Below are positions 52,180-63,563 of a DNA stretch of 64,000 nt, in pieces. Under the pieces are notes generated by a model. That model was given only the letters and a program-made list of their open reading frames with translations. It was not told where the DNA came from and did not search any database. Every line of letters begins with the position of its first letter. Position 1 is the first letter of the stretch. This stretch comes from Forficula auricularia. Its lineage: Eukaryota; Arthropoda; Insecta; Dermaptera; Forficulidae. The translations under genes and the position numbers were made by a program. The DNA is taken from assembly GCA_024734495.1 (NCBI GenBank), contig JALMQS010000314.1, forward strand, positions 114,553 through 178,552. Direction: 5' to 3'.

Positions 52180-52430
52180 TTGGTGAATCATATTTTAATA
52201 AAGTAAAGAAAATTTAAAAAATATAAAATTATAGGTAGGTTTCACAAAAAATAAAAGACAAGATGCTTATTACCATGACTCTATATATATTTCGGGGTAC
52301 GAGCCCAAGAGCCCTTGTGGGTGGTGTTTAGAAAGTTTCAACTCATTTTTAAAAAAAATATAAATATTTTTGGTTTTTAATTATTTATATATATGTATAG
52401 GGTGTTTGTGAATTTTTCTGTAGTATATCT
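52180..52430. repeat. X-type terminal remnant plus one array unit
   Basis: TAGGTAGGTTTCACAAAAAA and ATATATTTCGGGGTACGAGCC are decayed X-type end sequences. 52,310-52,425 is a single unit of the tandem array found at 3,472-4,712. Confidence 0.55.
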
Positions 52431-52785
52431 TATTCGTGATCTCGTGATAGAAAAATACTAACGTAATTAGTAACAAGCTAATAAGTAATCTATATATCCC
52501 ATTTACACTCCCCGAACCAGCCTATTCGACGCCCTTTACGTACTATTATTATGAAATTTTTGACAGTGAATTTTTGTAGGTATTTTTAGTAAGTAAAAAC
52601 ATTATTAAAAAAATTATCTAAAAAATATATAAATAAAAAAAATATGTGTGGACCTCATCCACAAACGCATCTTTAGTAGAAGATGTTATTAGTATATAAC
52701 GGCCAAAAAGTTTACCCACCTTAAAAAATCACACACCAAAGAGATATCTAAAACTTAAAAAAGTTATACATATACACATCGTCGC

Positions 52786-53645
52786 CTTAAAGAGTAAACC
52801 TGCTAATTCACAACAAGGAAATTTTACAGGGCAGAGAAAAAGCCAACAAAATTTAATATTGTTCTTGTGTAAAATAAACTGCAACGGATCGTTGCTAAAC
52901 TTTATCCAAATTTATTTGAAATATTAATATGTTCTTGAGTAAAGTACTTTAAAATATAATTTTACTAAAAACTTTATTTAACCTTTTTTGTGGTCCCCAA
53001 GGTACTTAATTAGGATATTAAATTTCATCAAAATTGGTGTAGTCATTTTCAAGATATTTATAAAAAACTAAAAAAGTACTGAAATAAAGTACTAATGTTT
53101 GTGGACCGATATGTACCAAAAACTAATCAGCGCTTCATTTTGTTAAACTAATGGTAGGTTTTCAATTTCATTTCAATCAGCGCAAAGGTGTGGAAAAAAT
53201 CGTGGACGAAAAAAACGATAACACACACACACATACATACATACATACATCCCCACGCACTTCCAAAAAAATGGCACTTTTTGGGCTCTCGACGAGATTC
53301 CAGGTAATTTTTGGCAAAACCGTCACGTGCTGCAAATTCAATCTCATTGAATACTTCAATTTGTGACCTTAATTGAGTCTATGGGTTCCGTAGTCTTTAC
53401 CTGAGGACCCTTTGAAGTCGCGCTTGCCGCGAGAGCGATTCCAATACTTTCTCCCATGCTTCGCATTGGATAAAGTAAAAATATTTTTCACATTTTTTTT
53501 CTACAACTTACGATCGTAATTTTAAGTAGCAGTTTTACTTGGACGATGCTGCATCTCTTTTTCTTTCGAAAGGTATTAATATGTCATACATATATGATAA
53601 AAAATGGAGTTAGCAGTTTTAAACTCTAAGTCGACGACATAACAT
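52786..53645. mobile_element. CGCCTTAGAG element, copy 2, split by HINE D
   Basis: The left end CGCCTTAAAGAGTAAACCTG and the right end with TTAGCAGTTTTAAACTCTAAG match 35,944-36,192. The middle is interrupted by HINE D. Comparison with copy 1 shows the insertion point in an A/T-rich stretch. Confidence 0.65.
52872..53480 (-). mobile_element. Helentron-type element (HINE) D, best-preserved
   Basis: Reverse orientation: hairpin GCAACGGATCGTTGC (52,881-52,895), ACTTTATCCAA (52,899), core with (AC)n(CATA)n microsatellite (53,220-53,252), TTGGATAAAGT (53,466-53,476). About 600 bp and uninterrupted, this is the best reference copy of the family. Confidence 0.82.
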
Positions 53646-53649
53646 ATAC

Positions 53650-54950
53650 GGCTAAATAATTTAAATTTCTTAATTTTAATCAATATTATTTGTCATGAAC
53701 TAATAGTAGGTTTTAAAATAATAATTTAAATTTCCTAATTTTTATAAATTTTATTTATAAATAACTATTTGTGGGTTTTAAAAAATTATTTCTCCTCTAT
53801 TGAGTCATTTCCCCTTTATTGTAACATAAAAAATCAAACAAATATATTTCGCTAAAGAAGTTTCACTTCAAAAATATAACATAACATTTAAAATTTTCAT
53901 TTTGAAAAAGTACAATAGACAATAAATAATTATAACATGAAAGAAAATAAATTATTTTTCTCAAAATGGATTAACTGTAAGCAAAAAAAGATACATATTT
54001 GCGAAATTGCACTTTAAAGCGTCAATGTTTGCCTACAAGAGACATATTTAAGCCCTTCAATACATTATTTATAATCCAATTCGGGGATTCTATTGAAGCC
54101 TCTCAGAATATATGCCGCCCCCACGTGCTTCAATTTAATACTTTGAAGGGTCGCCTAACTTCTTAAGTATCTGCAGCGAGTTGAAAATGTACGACACTTT
54201 CATGCTTTATCATTTTTATAAAGGTTTTTCTCACAAAAATATGTCGCTCTGGGCAAATGCTCAGTTTGGCCATACCTCGATCTGACCCTGTCATTTAAGT
54301 TACGTCATGCTTGATCTTTAAAACAAATACATAGACTCATGAGTATATCAAATGTCGAAGGTGAATCAATTATATAGATCTGAATGGTTTTTTATAAATA
54401 AAAAAAAATTGATTATGCTTGTGAATTAAATGGAATATGAAAAATAAAAAATTAAATATCATTTTGAAAAATTGTTTCATAGATGACTGCGTCTGAAATG
54501 CAACATTCCATTTCATTCGTTTTCAACGCCCACTTTTCTATAAAGGTCGCGCACTCTTTTTGTTCTACTTTAAGTTTACGATATGAAAAGAAATTCAATT
54601 TACCAACATTTAGGGTTCCGTTTAAAAATTAAAAATGGAACACTATTATTAGTCAATTAGAATAATTACTTGTATTTTTAATAAGTCGAAAAATTGATTA
54701 CAATTTACTAAGAAAATCACAAGAGGGTGTCATCTATTAGATCCGTAATGGAATGGATTATTTTTAATTATATGTCAGAAGGCTTGTTGTTTACCCACAC
54801 AGGAATCGATTCTAAGGGCGGCCACACACGTTCCGGTATACCTGTAAGGTAAACCTGCACTTGTAAACCGAAAAGTTATACCTGTGCAGACTGGAGCACA
54901 CACACGCTACGGTAAACCGGAAGATGTTAACTTAGTCGAGAGATGGCAAG
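53650..54950. other. AT-rich spacer, nothing firm
   Basis: 54,818-54,925 (GGGCGGCCACACACGTTCCG and internal echoes of GTAAACC) may be the end of a DNA transposon present once here. No gene. Confidence 0.4.
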
Positions 54951-54954
54951 CAAA

Positions 54955-55790
54955 CAATATTTTTGAGGATTCGGATCATATCCTGTCCGGAAAATCCTAG
55001 ATATCTATAAACCTAAGAGTTTTAACAAAAAAAGTGCTCCAAGTAAACGTTCAAGTAAATAAAATTTCATAGAGAATGAGATAGGAATCAACTTTCTAGG
55101 ATTAATCGTATGTTTTCTATATTTGATTCAATCGCGAATCGAATGCAGGTGATTTTTGTCAAATATTAAGTGAAAATAATATCTGAACTTATATATTTCT
55201 AACTTGAAATAATGAAGTTAAATAAATTTATAATTTTCTCATTAATAAATATATTAAAGGATAATTAACATATTAACGAGAATTGTTTTGATCTCGCTTT
55301 ATAAACAAGATATATATCGCGAGACTACTGCTGGTTGAAGCTATTGGAGTCTGCTGAGTCTTAAGTCTGGACCAAGAGAGAATGAAAAAGATAAGATTGG
55401 TGATCCATCCAAGTGTCATGCGGGCTAAACGCAAAATGACGTTGGATTATAGCTAAATGGATCATATATTTTTCATTCTCTCTTGATCCAGACTTAAGAC
55501 TCAGCAGACTCCAATAGCTTCAAGCAGTAGTCTCGCGATATATATCTTGTTTAAAAAGCGCGATCAAAACAATTCTCGTTAATATGTTAATTATTCTTTA
55601 ATATATTAATGAGAAAATTATAAATTTATTTCTAGGATGAGTGGTTTTTATTTTATGAAAGAAAAACTGTGATTTTTTGAAAAAAATGGATCATTTCTTG
55701 TCATGGAAAATGCTAGATATCCATAAAACCTAAGTTTTAACAAAAAAGTGGTCCAAGTAAACGTTCAAGTCAACAAAATTTCATAGTTTT
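54955..55790. mobile_element. Repeat related to 12.5 kb split by a foldback
   Basis: 54,980-55,110 and 55,636-55,790 are homologous to the inverse of 12,480-12,660. Between them, 55,220-55,636 is a foldback with about 190-bp arms (AAATTTATAATTTTCTCATT, CGCGAGACTACTGCTGG, AAGTCTGGACCAAGAG and inverses) and a short core. No ORF. Confidence 0.65.
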
Positions 55791-55799
55791 ATAATCAAT

Positions 55800-57330
55800 T
55801 TATTAATCAAAAAATATAGTTAATAATGTAGAATAATGATATCCACCAAGTCAAAAAAAGCAAAAATATAACATAATAATCTTTGAGTTCTTTTCCTTCC
55901 GGATTTTGTTTTTAAATCATTTATCTCCTTCTATTAGCAATTTGAAGTCTTTTAGAAATATATTGAGTTTAATTATTTTTTAACATTTCCAAATGATTGA
56001 ATTAATTGAATGTTTTCTCTATATACATATTATAACGAGTATCCAATTAGTCCAAGTGCAATAGTCAAAAGGCCATTCATAGAATAATAGAAATTAAGAA
56101 ATTAACTTCTACTAGTCTAAAACAGGTCTAGGCTTGTATTTCGAATCCTTGCCTTCGCTGCGGGTCTGAACTTATATTTGGAATCCTTGTCTTAGGTGCT
56201 ATAAAGAAAGAGAACATTCTATCCGCGCACTTTTTAGTCATTTTTCTAGATTAATTATTTTTAATTACTGACATATTAAATATTTAAAAAAATGAAAATA
56301 TATGAGATGAAAAATAATTTTTAATTATTCTAAACCTTGGTTATTTTTGTCATCTGATAGTTGAGCTTAAAAAATTTTGCTTTTGGTGAATTTTATTCTC
56401 GAAAATAGCTTTAGGTATGTATATGTAAATTCTTATTTCTAAAAAGTGAATAATTATTGTGAAGCCAGGAGGTGAATATTTGTTTCTGGGTAGATAATTT
56501 TTATGATATTTTAATAAAGAGACATTATTAAGTATTTCTTTCAGTTCAAAAGTATGATTGCAGTGACAATCATTCAATCAGAAAATCAACCAGTTAAAAT
56601 ATTTAAATGTAATAAAAATGGTTCAAAATATGACAAAATTGTGATTATTTTTTCGGAAATCTCGATATATTATTTCACATTTAAAATTGAAAATCTACCT
56701 TTTATTCTTCGAAACCTTTTGGGGGAGATTTTCTAATTTCTTCTTATTTTAGAAAAAGAAATATCAGGTCAAATTGTATCAGATATCTTATCTTTTCCAG
56801 TAACATAAAAATCTCAGTGTTTTAAGGAAATTTATAATTTTATGTCGGGCCGCATTAATTGATGTCTGGGCCGTAGGTTGGACCCTGCCCTATGCCATAT
56901 TCGATTTTCTGAGGTTCAATCTTCGGGACAAACTCACTATTTACCTAAGAGCTTTCAAGGAACCACTCGTTAGTAAACTTCTTCGAGAGTTTGTATTAGA
57001 ATAAAATTTCTTACTTTACAAATAGTATATGATGAAGGGATAAGTTTTGTAAGGTTGAGTCTCTCGCTCGATAAGCAAATCTGGGGCTCAGGATCGGTTC
57101 CCAAGGGAACAGTGGCACCTTCAACGTGTGATTGAACTTATAAAATTTTTATTTAAGGAATCTTCTTTTTGTTTTTGTTTTTTCAATTAAATAGTGTTTA
57201 TTGCAAGACCTAGATTGAGTATAATTTAAAGAGTTATACCACCGAAAGTATTAGCTTTTTTGAAATTAAAGACACTTCACTTTTATTTTATTATATATGG
57301 TAATTAAAATTTCGATCATTGGCTTGGCAG
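55800..57330. other. AT-rich spacer, nothing recognised
   Basis: A short local duplication (AATCCTTG blocks at 56,145 and 56,182). No gene or element boundary supported. Confidence 0.45.
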
Positions 57331-57339
57331 AACACGCTA

Positions 57340-57800
57340 TTTACACGAACCATTTCGAGCCAATTTCGACCCCCTTGCGGAATCCATTTGAGACACAGAG
57401 CTGAAATTATACACATGTAATTATGTAATCTTAAGAGAGTATCAAATTTCAATAATATAGCTTAAATGGATTCTGAGATATGGACCTAAGAAAATAGCTA
57501 ATTTTGCCACTCACTCACTGACAGGTCATCAAAACCTCTAAGATACTTCCAATCATTCCAGCATCATGAAATTTTGCATGCTAGTAAAGTTTGTGACACA
57601 AACAAAGGAAAAATTCCAAAAATCCAAACTTTCTATCTGTCAACCTCTTTAAAATGGGGGGGGGAGGTTCAAAAATAAAAATTCTAGCTCGTTGAACTCA
57701 GCCAATTTTGTATACATATTATGTGAACCTCTCTGAAGGCTAGAAATGCAAAACTAAACACCTTCGGTAATTCAAAGGGTCTTTTGAGATCCATATGGAC
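57340..57800. repeat. Dispersed repeat R3, copy 4
   Basis: Shares GTATACATATTATGTGAACC and the following CTAGAAATGCAAAA block with 41,555-42,010. A G tract lies at 57,655-57,664. Confidence 0.55.
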
Positions 57801-58002
57801 TGAATCCTAATAGCATTCAATTGTATTAAAAAAAGAGTGACTGCCCTTACTTTAACAATAACTTAAAAATATGTTTTTTTGAAGTTTCTAAATCACCAAG
57901 CACATATACCATATATAGCCCGAATTAATTTTCGTAATCACCACTAGATCTTAAATATATTTTAATTTATTTAAATCGTTGTATTGCTGCATTGTAAATG
58001 TA

Positions 58003-58653
58003 CGAGAATAAGTAAAAAATTACCTACACTTTTCGTTTTAGAACTTTATTAAACTAAGATAGCAGGCGGCCGCATGCGCATGCGTTGAGTTGGCGCGTCT
58101 ATGGTCACGTGTCGCGGAATTTAATCACGATCGTGTCGCATGTCAGCTTCGCTATTAGATTGCACCAAAGAGGAGCAACGAGGAGTGGTCAGAGGATGTG
58201 AAAGGTGCTGAAATTCATCGGAGACTTTTGCCACAATACGGGGAAAGTGATTTATCTCGTAAAAGCGTTTTTTATGGATCGAAATGTTTAAAAGTGGCCG
58301 AACGAGCGTAACCCAAAAAGAGGGAGCTGGGCGACCGTCAACTTTGAAACGCTTTGAGACACCCTCCCTACAGCCCAGATCTCGCTCCCTCAGACTTTCA
58401 TCTCTTTGCACGGCTCAAGGAAACTTTGAGAGGTCGTCGATTTGCCTCAGACATGGACGTTAGGGATGCGGTGCAAAAGTGGCTTCATGACCAACTGAAA
58501 ACCTTCTACCAGGAAGGCATCCGGAAGTTTGTGGCTAGCTGGACGAAGTGCATTGCTAAAGGTGGATCGAAAAATAATGTATCTGTTATATACCTATCTT
58601 AGTTTAATAAAGTTGTAGAACGAAAAGTGTAAGTAATTTTTGTCTTATCCTCG
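58003..58653 (+). mobile_element. Internally deleted mariner transposon
   Basis: About 60-bp terminal inverted repeats beginning CGAGAATAAG on the left and the inverse of CGAGGATAAG on the right, each including ACTTTATTAAACTAAG. Flanked by TA (58,001-58,002 and 58,654-58,655), the mariner target duplication. 651 bp against about 1.3 kb for a full element. Confidence 0.9.
58190..58602 (+). pseudogene. Mariner transposase remnant
   Basis: 58,190-58,350 codes, with a 1-base frameshift near 58,270, for the N-terminal DNA-binding part (EIHRRLLPQYGESDLSRKSV and the GRTS region). The sequence then jumps to YSPDLAPSDFHLF (58,363-58,400), the motif holding the last catalytic aspartate, and continues to the normal C-terminus. 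The region with the first two aspartates is deleted, so it cannot catalyse transposition. Confidence 0.85.
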
Positions 58654-58982
58654 TATAATGCAGTTGAAAGTATAAATAAAAAGGAAGGATTATTTAATCA
58701 ATATTTATATTTAAATAATAAATAAAATTTATATATATATTTTTTTAATTTTATTTCTCTTAAAATGAAGATGTTTTTTAAATTTTCATTAATTCAATGG
58801 TACGTTGTTGTTGTGATGTAAATATTAAAAAAATATAGCTAGTTTGAACAATTTATAATATCATAATAATATGAATTATCCAAAAATATATATATAGGTA
58901 GTCAAATAATATAAAGAGGAAAGATTTAGAGTATTAACAAAGTAAAAAAAAAAAATTGTAAAAAGGTACATTATAATTCAAT

Positions 58983-59066
58983 TTACACATCCACTATGTA
59001 ATTAGGATGTACAACAATTAATGGATCGTCTGTGGATTTTTCTGTAAGTGGCACGAGAATGCTATC
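58983..59066 (-). CDS. Mcm6: MCM6 replicative helicase subunit, last exon
   Basis: 28 codons from acceptor TTTTTTTTAG to a stop at 58,985-58,983, ending DPLIVVHPNYIVDV. MCM6 proteins end with a PxLVVNPNYxxxD-type tail in their C-terminal winged-helix domain, which in vertebrates binds Cdt1. MCM6 is one of six subunits of the nuclear MCM2-7 helicase that licenses origins and unwinds DNA. Phase 0 start follows the CAA end of the exon at 59,142-59,281. Confidence 0.95.
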   Translation of the reverse strand, partial: DSILVPLTEKSTDDPLIVVHPNYIVDV

Positions 59067-59141
59067 CTAAAAAAAAATATTATATTAAAGAATATTATTC
59101 AAGTAATATAAAAAGTATGTTGGAATTTAATAAATCCTTAC

Positions 59142-59281
59142 TTGATAGATAAGTCGGTCAATAACTTTTTCAACTATAATTTTCTTCTCTAATAGATCAG
59201 TTTCACTATCCACTTGATCACCAATCGTATTTAAATACCAATCCACTAAATCACTTCGTTTAATACCTTCATACTGGGATT
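59142..59281 (-). CDS. Mcm6: MCM6, penultimate exon
   Basis: 140 bp, acceptor TTTTCTTTTAG, donor CAA|GTAAGG. Reads IKRSDLVDWYLNTIGDQVDS and EKKIIVEKVIDRLIY, the winged-helix part of the MCM6 C-terminal domain. Two leading bases complete the Glu codon opened at 60,942. The ATPase core lies in exons outside the window to the right. Confidence 0.96.
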
Positions 59282-59464
59282 CTAAAAGAAAAATTAAAAA
59301 AGAGTTAAAAAAATTGTAAGTATTAATTGTGATTTTTTTACTTTACCATACAGTAATATGGTCAAGTATTGTAATTGCCCATGAAAAAAGTGTTTTTTTT
59401 GCTTCCTCCATCAAATGAAGTTTTTTCGTTAGCCTCATTCTTACCACGTCATAGATTTTTTTTA

Positions 59465-59815
59465 AATGATAATAATGTGAGAAGGAGATACACCAGAAGG
59501 TGCATCCCCTAAAGGCCTGTGTGGGATGGCCCCTCCATCGTGAAAAGAACAGAGTAGAAGGAAAGAAGCTGGGATCACGAGCCAAATCTCAGAAACTTAG
59601 ATACAATCCAATATCCAATTTACTAAGTTTTTAGGGGCTTCGAGCAGTGGTAAATTCTCCGATCGATAAATTAGGTTTTAAATTTATTTCCCACTTAATT
59701 TTATTTCCAGACCCTATACTTACAGAAAAAATGACTGGGTATAGCCGGGAATCGAACCCGAGACCTCCGGGCTGCCAGCCAGATATGCTGACCATTACAC
59801 CAGGGAGGCCGACGT
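59465..59815 (-). mobile_element. SINE family S3, copy 2, in an MCM6 intron
   Basis: Same structure as 47,270-47,622: head with GGTGTAATGGTCAGCATATC and GGGTTCGATTCCCGG, tail with the LINE-like 3' end and poly-A. It is in the same orientation as MCM6, so its B box and poly-A would appear in the pre-mRNA intron. About 90% identical to copy 1 by eye. Confidence 0.9.
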
Positions 59816-59844
59816 TTGTATTATTGTATTAATCAATTCTAACC

Positions 59845-60910
59845 AACTAAATGTCTCGAGGAAGGCAAAATTCCTGACCTATGGTTGAACGCAGAAGTTA
59901 TCTTGCTCTTCAAAAAGGGCAACTGAACGAACATTGAAAATTATAGACCAATCAGTTATCAAAAATAATAACTAATCGTCTTACCCAGAAATTCGACTTT
60001 TATCAGCTCGTCGAACAGGCTGGTTTCAGGAGGGATTCAGTACGATTGACCATATCCAAACAGTGCGCACATTAATCGAAAGATGCACGGAATACAACAT
60101 TCCCCTTCATATAGCATTTGTGGACTACCAGAAAGCCTTTGACTCAATTGAAACCTGGGCAGTTCTTCGGGCGATGGATAATTCTAAATAGATATATATA
60201 GACTCTAAATACTCAAGCTTGATTCAATATATCTACGAACATGCTACCTTGCATGTCAAGCTGGAAGAGGAATGGTCTACGGGAAAAATACCAGTCAGGA
60301 GGGGCGTCCGACAAGGCGATACCATCTCACCCAAACTTTTCACCCTACCGTTGGAAGACGTATTTATGTCTTTTTTGGGAACGAATGGGAGTCGACATCG
60401 ATAGAAGCTGTCTTAACCACCTACGCTTTGCCGACGATATTGTGCTTATCAGCAGCGACACTGATGAACTAAGAATAATCCAACGTGAACTCGAAGAATC
60501 CTCACAAGCTGTGGGTATGAAAATTAATCTTCAGAAAACTAAAATCATGAGTCCGAGCAATATAGTGGTCACCATCGGTAATCATACTCTCGAGAAAGTC
60601 GATGAGTGCGTGTATCTGGGACACAAGATCAAGTTGAGAAAGGATAATCAGACGGCCGAAATCACCAGACGTATCGGCTTGACCTAAGCGGCGTTTGGCT
60701 ATTATTCTCCAGGAACCACGCATCCCTATAAACCTCAAGAGAAAGATTTATGAGTCATGCATCTTGCCCATCGCTACCTATGGGATCGAAACTGTAACAC
60801 TAACGATACACAGTGCAAATCGACTCCGAGTCTGCCAGCGAGCGAGAAGAGGCCTATGTTTAGGAGTGGACGTTAACAGGCTAAAGAAGCAGAAGAACCA
60901 ACTAAATTGA
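59845..60910 (+). pseudogene. RTE-clade LINE reverse transcriptase fragment
   Basis: Across three frames: AEVILLFKKGN, NYRPIS, QAGFRR-like, HIAFVDYQKAFDSIE, VRQGDTISPKLF, LRFADDIVLIS (FADD, catalytic), GMKINLQKTKIM and VYLGHKIKL. This gives RT motifs in the normal order, with the wording usual in RTE elements. Frameshifts at about 60,190, 60,350 and 60,690 and the lack of an endonuclease make it dead. It lies in the MCM6 intron, antisense to the gene. Confidence 0.88.
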
Positions 60911-60941
60911 TTTCACTGATTAAATAAATAAAAAAGTTTAC

Positions 60942-61055
60942 CTTGTAATTCTTTTTCTTCTTCTTCATGTCTAAGATATAAAATTAACATATTTGATAAC
61001 GTTTTATAATCTTCAAAAGAGAGAGTTAATTTGCGTTTCTGAGTCTTTTCATCAT
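60942..61055 (-). CDS. Mcm6: MCM6, third-last exon
   Basis: 114 bp, acceptor TTTTTTACAG, donor CAAG|GTAAAC. Codes KRKLTLSFEDYKTLSNMLIL and YLRHEEEEKEL. It corresponds to the LSFSEYxxISNLIVLHLR segment of animal MCM6. The intron following it on the minus strand is 1.66 kb long because of the RTE and SINE insertions. Confidence 0.95.
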
Positions 61056-61148
61056 CTGTAAAAAATATTAAAATAAATTGAAAAAAATATTTTAATAATC
61101 GTTTTAATGTGATTTTAATTAATTGTCTGATTGATTATTTTTTCCTAC

Positions 61149-61299
61149 CTCCTTCTTGAGATTCTTCTTGTTGAGATTCTGCTACATTTCCATCTTCCAT
61201 TTCGGCATCTTCCTGTTCTTCTTCAAGATGAATATCAGGTTGTTCAACACGAATAATTGATTTATTAAGAAGACGATAAGCTTCTTTTACATGTTTATC
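61149..61299 (-). CDS. Mcm6: MCM6, fourth-last exon
   Basis: 151 bp, acceptor ATTTTTTTAAG, donor GGAG|GTAGGA. Begins [19 protein letters not shown], an almost invariant MCM6 stretch at the end of the AAA+ helicase region, followed by an acidic, Gln-rich linker. The exon upstream of this one was not found before the window ends and lies beyond 64,000 or is hidden among repeats. Confidence 0.96.
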
Positions 61300-61689
61300 C
61301 TTAAAAAAATATAGATATTTAATATTAATTTTCTATAATATCTTCGTTTGTAAGAGGACCTTAAATAGTACTCTCAAGAGATTCTAATTTTTTCATTCAT
61401 TTAAACATTTTTTACCATTGAAAAAAAAATGTATTTATTTAAAAAGATTATATGACTAGACCCTTAGGCAGAATGAAATAAAATAATTTAATTATAAACT
61501 TTTACGTGTGCAGGCAATGCCATTTAAGAGTTTTAAAACGTATTTAATTGAAAAGTTTTTATTTTGCCGAGTAGCAGAGTTGTTGATTCATAAATAGAAA
61601 CAAAGTGGTTGTCTTCTGCTTGATGCAAATAAACATAGACACATATATATCAAAAAATATATATACATATGTATATATATTATTTATTT

Positions 61690-61737
61690 GTTTGAGACTA
61701 TAGTTTCGAAGGCTTGGCCTTCATCATCAGTCTTTTG
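61690..61737 (-). ncRNA. Hammerhead ribozyme motif (Y copy 3)
   Basis: Minus strand: CTGATGA (61,730-61,724), helix II GAAGGC/GCCTTC, GAAAC-TATA-GTC. Same core as the 36.56-kb copy. Confidence 0.72.
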
Positions 61738-61851
61738 TAATTATAAATATTATTTTTCATGGAGTCAGTATCGCATTGGTATTGAAATTTTTTTGCTCTT
61801 TACTTAGCCGAAAGCCAGTTAGAGATATATATGATACTTATATATGGCACG

Positions 61852-62138
61852 CAAGGGCGGATCCAGGGGGGGGCGGAGGGGGCGATCGCCCCCCCCCCAT
61901 AGAGGCCCGTGTCTGGCAAAAATTTTTTGTAAAAAAAACAAAAAACATTTATTTTTTCAAAAAATTTTAAAATTGAAAATAAAGTTCTATGTGTGTGTGT
62001 GTGGGGGGGGGGGGGTGACTCTCACCCCCCGCTTGGACAATTCGATCGCGACACACTTTCGAGATCTTATATACATCGGGCACCTTGTATACATTCACCC
62101 CCCCCCCCCCCATAAAAATTCCTGGATCCGTCCTTTGA
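61852..62138. mobile_element. hAT-type MITE with GGGCGG ends, copy 2
   Basis: Starts CAAGGGCGGATCCAGG and ends CCTGGATCCGTCCTTTG. Same G/C runs and internal sequence as 7,904-8,268. The expected 8-bp duplication is not readable, perhaps because the flanks are themselves a repeat with a deletion. Confidence 0.75.
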
Positions 62139-62197
62139 TGTATGTTTATTTGCATCAAGCAGAGGATTGTTTCTCTTTTTAAAACGTATTAATATAA

Positions 62198-62477
62198 ATT
62201 TTTTGCAACGAAATTTTCTCTGGAGAGAGACGGACTGGTAGAACTTTTAATTGAAAGTAATAGAAGGCAGCCCAGGGGTAGTGAGGAAAGAAAAAATTAA
62301 CACATTTCAAATAAGGTGTAATTTATTGGAATCCTTCCTCCTTTCCTGACAAACCGACGTTTCGGAGGCTTCTTCCCTCCTTCTTCAAGGGGTCAATGAA
62401 GGAAACAAATAAAATTTAGTCAATTTTTTCTTTCCTCACTACCACTGGGCTACCTTCCATTACTTTCAATTAATTAG
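62198..62477. mobile_element. W-type element, copy 2 (monomer-like)
   Basis: Starts with GCAACGAAATTTTCTCTGG sequence and ends TTTCAATTAATTAG. The flanking duplication TATTAATATAA (62,187-62,197 and 62,478-62,488) overlaps the Y3 duplication. The hammerhead-like core at 62,350-62,392 has CTTGAAGA for CTGAAGA. The inverted centre of W copy 1 is deleted. Confidence 0.75.
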
Positions 62478-62636
62478 TATTAATATAATATTGGAGATAT
62501 AGGTATCAAAATTCCTTTAAGACTCACGACACAATTTCACTAGCTAGCTTAGATCGGCTGTGATAAGCAAAGACAGTTTCCCACACGTGTACTAACTTTT
62601 TTGCAGGGAATCAAAGAATCAACATTCCAAGAACCC

Positions 62637-62855
62637 TGACAATAAATGATGATAATTTGTAATTGTATCTGTTAATTTAATTTTACTTATTTTTTTATAA
62701 AATTCAAAAATGATCAACAATATTTATTGAATATGTTAGTTTAAGAGTTGATAGAACAAATTATATGGTTATTTGTAAAAAATTTTAAAATAATTTGCTA
62801 TTTAATAAATTTAACTATTATTGGTGGATCGATTTTTTGCACCGCAGTGTAAGTG
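62637..62855 (+). repeat. Dispersed repeat R6, copy 2
   Basis: Matches 11,020-11,290 without the S2-tail insertion and so shows the empty target site (AATATGTTAGTTT then AAGAGTTGATAG). Confidence 0.7.
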
Positions 62856-63082
62856 TGAAAGTAAAAATCTAAAAGTAATTAAAATAATAAAAGACATTGT
62901 TGTAAATATGGTCATGGAAAGGGAGTGTTGCTCGATGCCTAAATTATTGTAAAAATAATAAATATGTAAATTTAATTAATTAATGTAAAGATTTAAGTAT
63001 CTTTTTTGAGTTTCTTTTTTGAAGAAAGGTGGAATTTTTCAAAAATCAACCCAGGTTAGGTAAATAAGGATTATAAAATTAA

Positions 63083-63403
63083 GAAGTGAATTTAATTTAA
63101 TTTAATTTAGGAACGAATCAAAGATTTTAGTAGAAATATTTTTACATTGCACATCAGAGGGCTTCGTCCCCTCGGGAATCTAACCCAAGCGCTAACTAGC
63201 TTGCCGGGCCGTTAGCCAAACCCTTAAGACGAATCTCTCTCCGACATGCAACATATATAAGAAATAAAGCAACAGATTTTTCACTCCTTTCAACTCGAAA
63301 GGGAAAGCAAAAAATCAGGCTAAACTGAATAAAGTTGCAATGTAAAAATATTTCTACTAAAATCTTTGATTCGTTCCTAAATAAAATTAAATTCACTTCT
63401 TAA
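63083..63403. mobile_element. Inverted pair of S1 SINE sequences
   Basis: 63,083-63,228 is an S1 copy on the minus strand (B box GGGTTAGATTCCC, CCTCTGATGTGCAATG, tail). 63,336-63,403 is the tail of another copy on the plus strand. About 70 bp at the two ends are mutually inverted. The middle is unrelated. Confidence 0.65.
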
Positions 63404-63499
63404 TGTAAATTTAAATTAGGAAAATAAAAATTTTTGTTAAAAAAATATATAAAAACAGTATTTATGAAATTAGAATGTTACGAAAATTGAGGGGGGTTG

Positions 63500-63563
63500 G
63501 GGGGCGTATCAATTTTTTTATGAAAAAGGAGGGCTGGAGATACAGAAAGGTTGGAAACCACTG
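63500..63563. mobile_element. hAT 3' terminal fragment
   Basis: Ends AAAGGTTGGAAACCACTG, the inverse of a CAGTGGTTTCCAACC hAT terminus like the element at 932. The other end was not found. Confidence 0.5.

Larger units (their letters stand above)
61545..62176. mobile_element. Y-type Penelope-like dimer, copy 3
   Basis: A perfect 14-bp duplication TTTTAAAACGTATT (61,531-61,544 and 62,177-62,190). The left arm has TTGCCGAGTAGCAGAGTTG, TGGTTGTCTTCTGCTTGATG and a hammerhead. The right arm is short (ATCAAGCAGAGG). A hAT MITE sits inside at 61,852-62,138. It lies in the upstream MCM6 intron. Confidence 0.85.

Noticed and set aside
58121..58411. 96-codon minus-strand frame
   Set aside because: Antisense shadow of the mariner transposase remnant.
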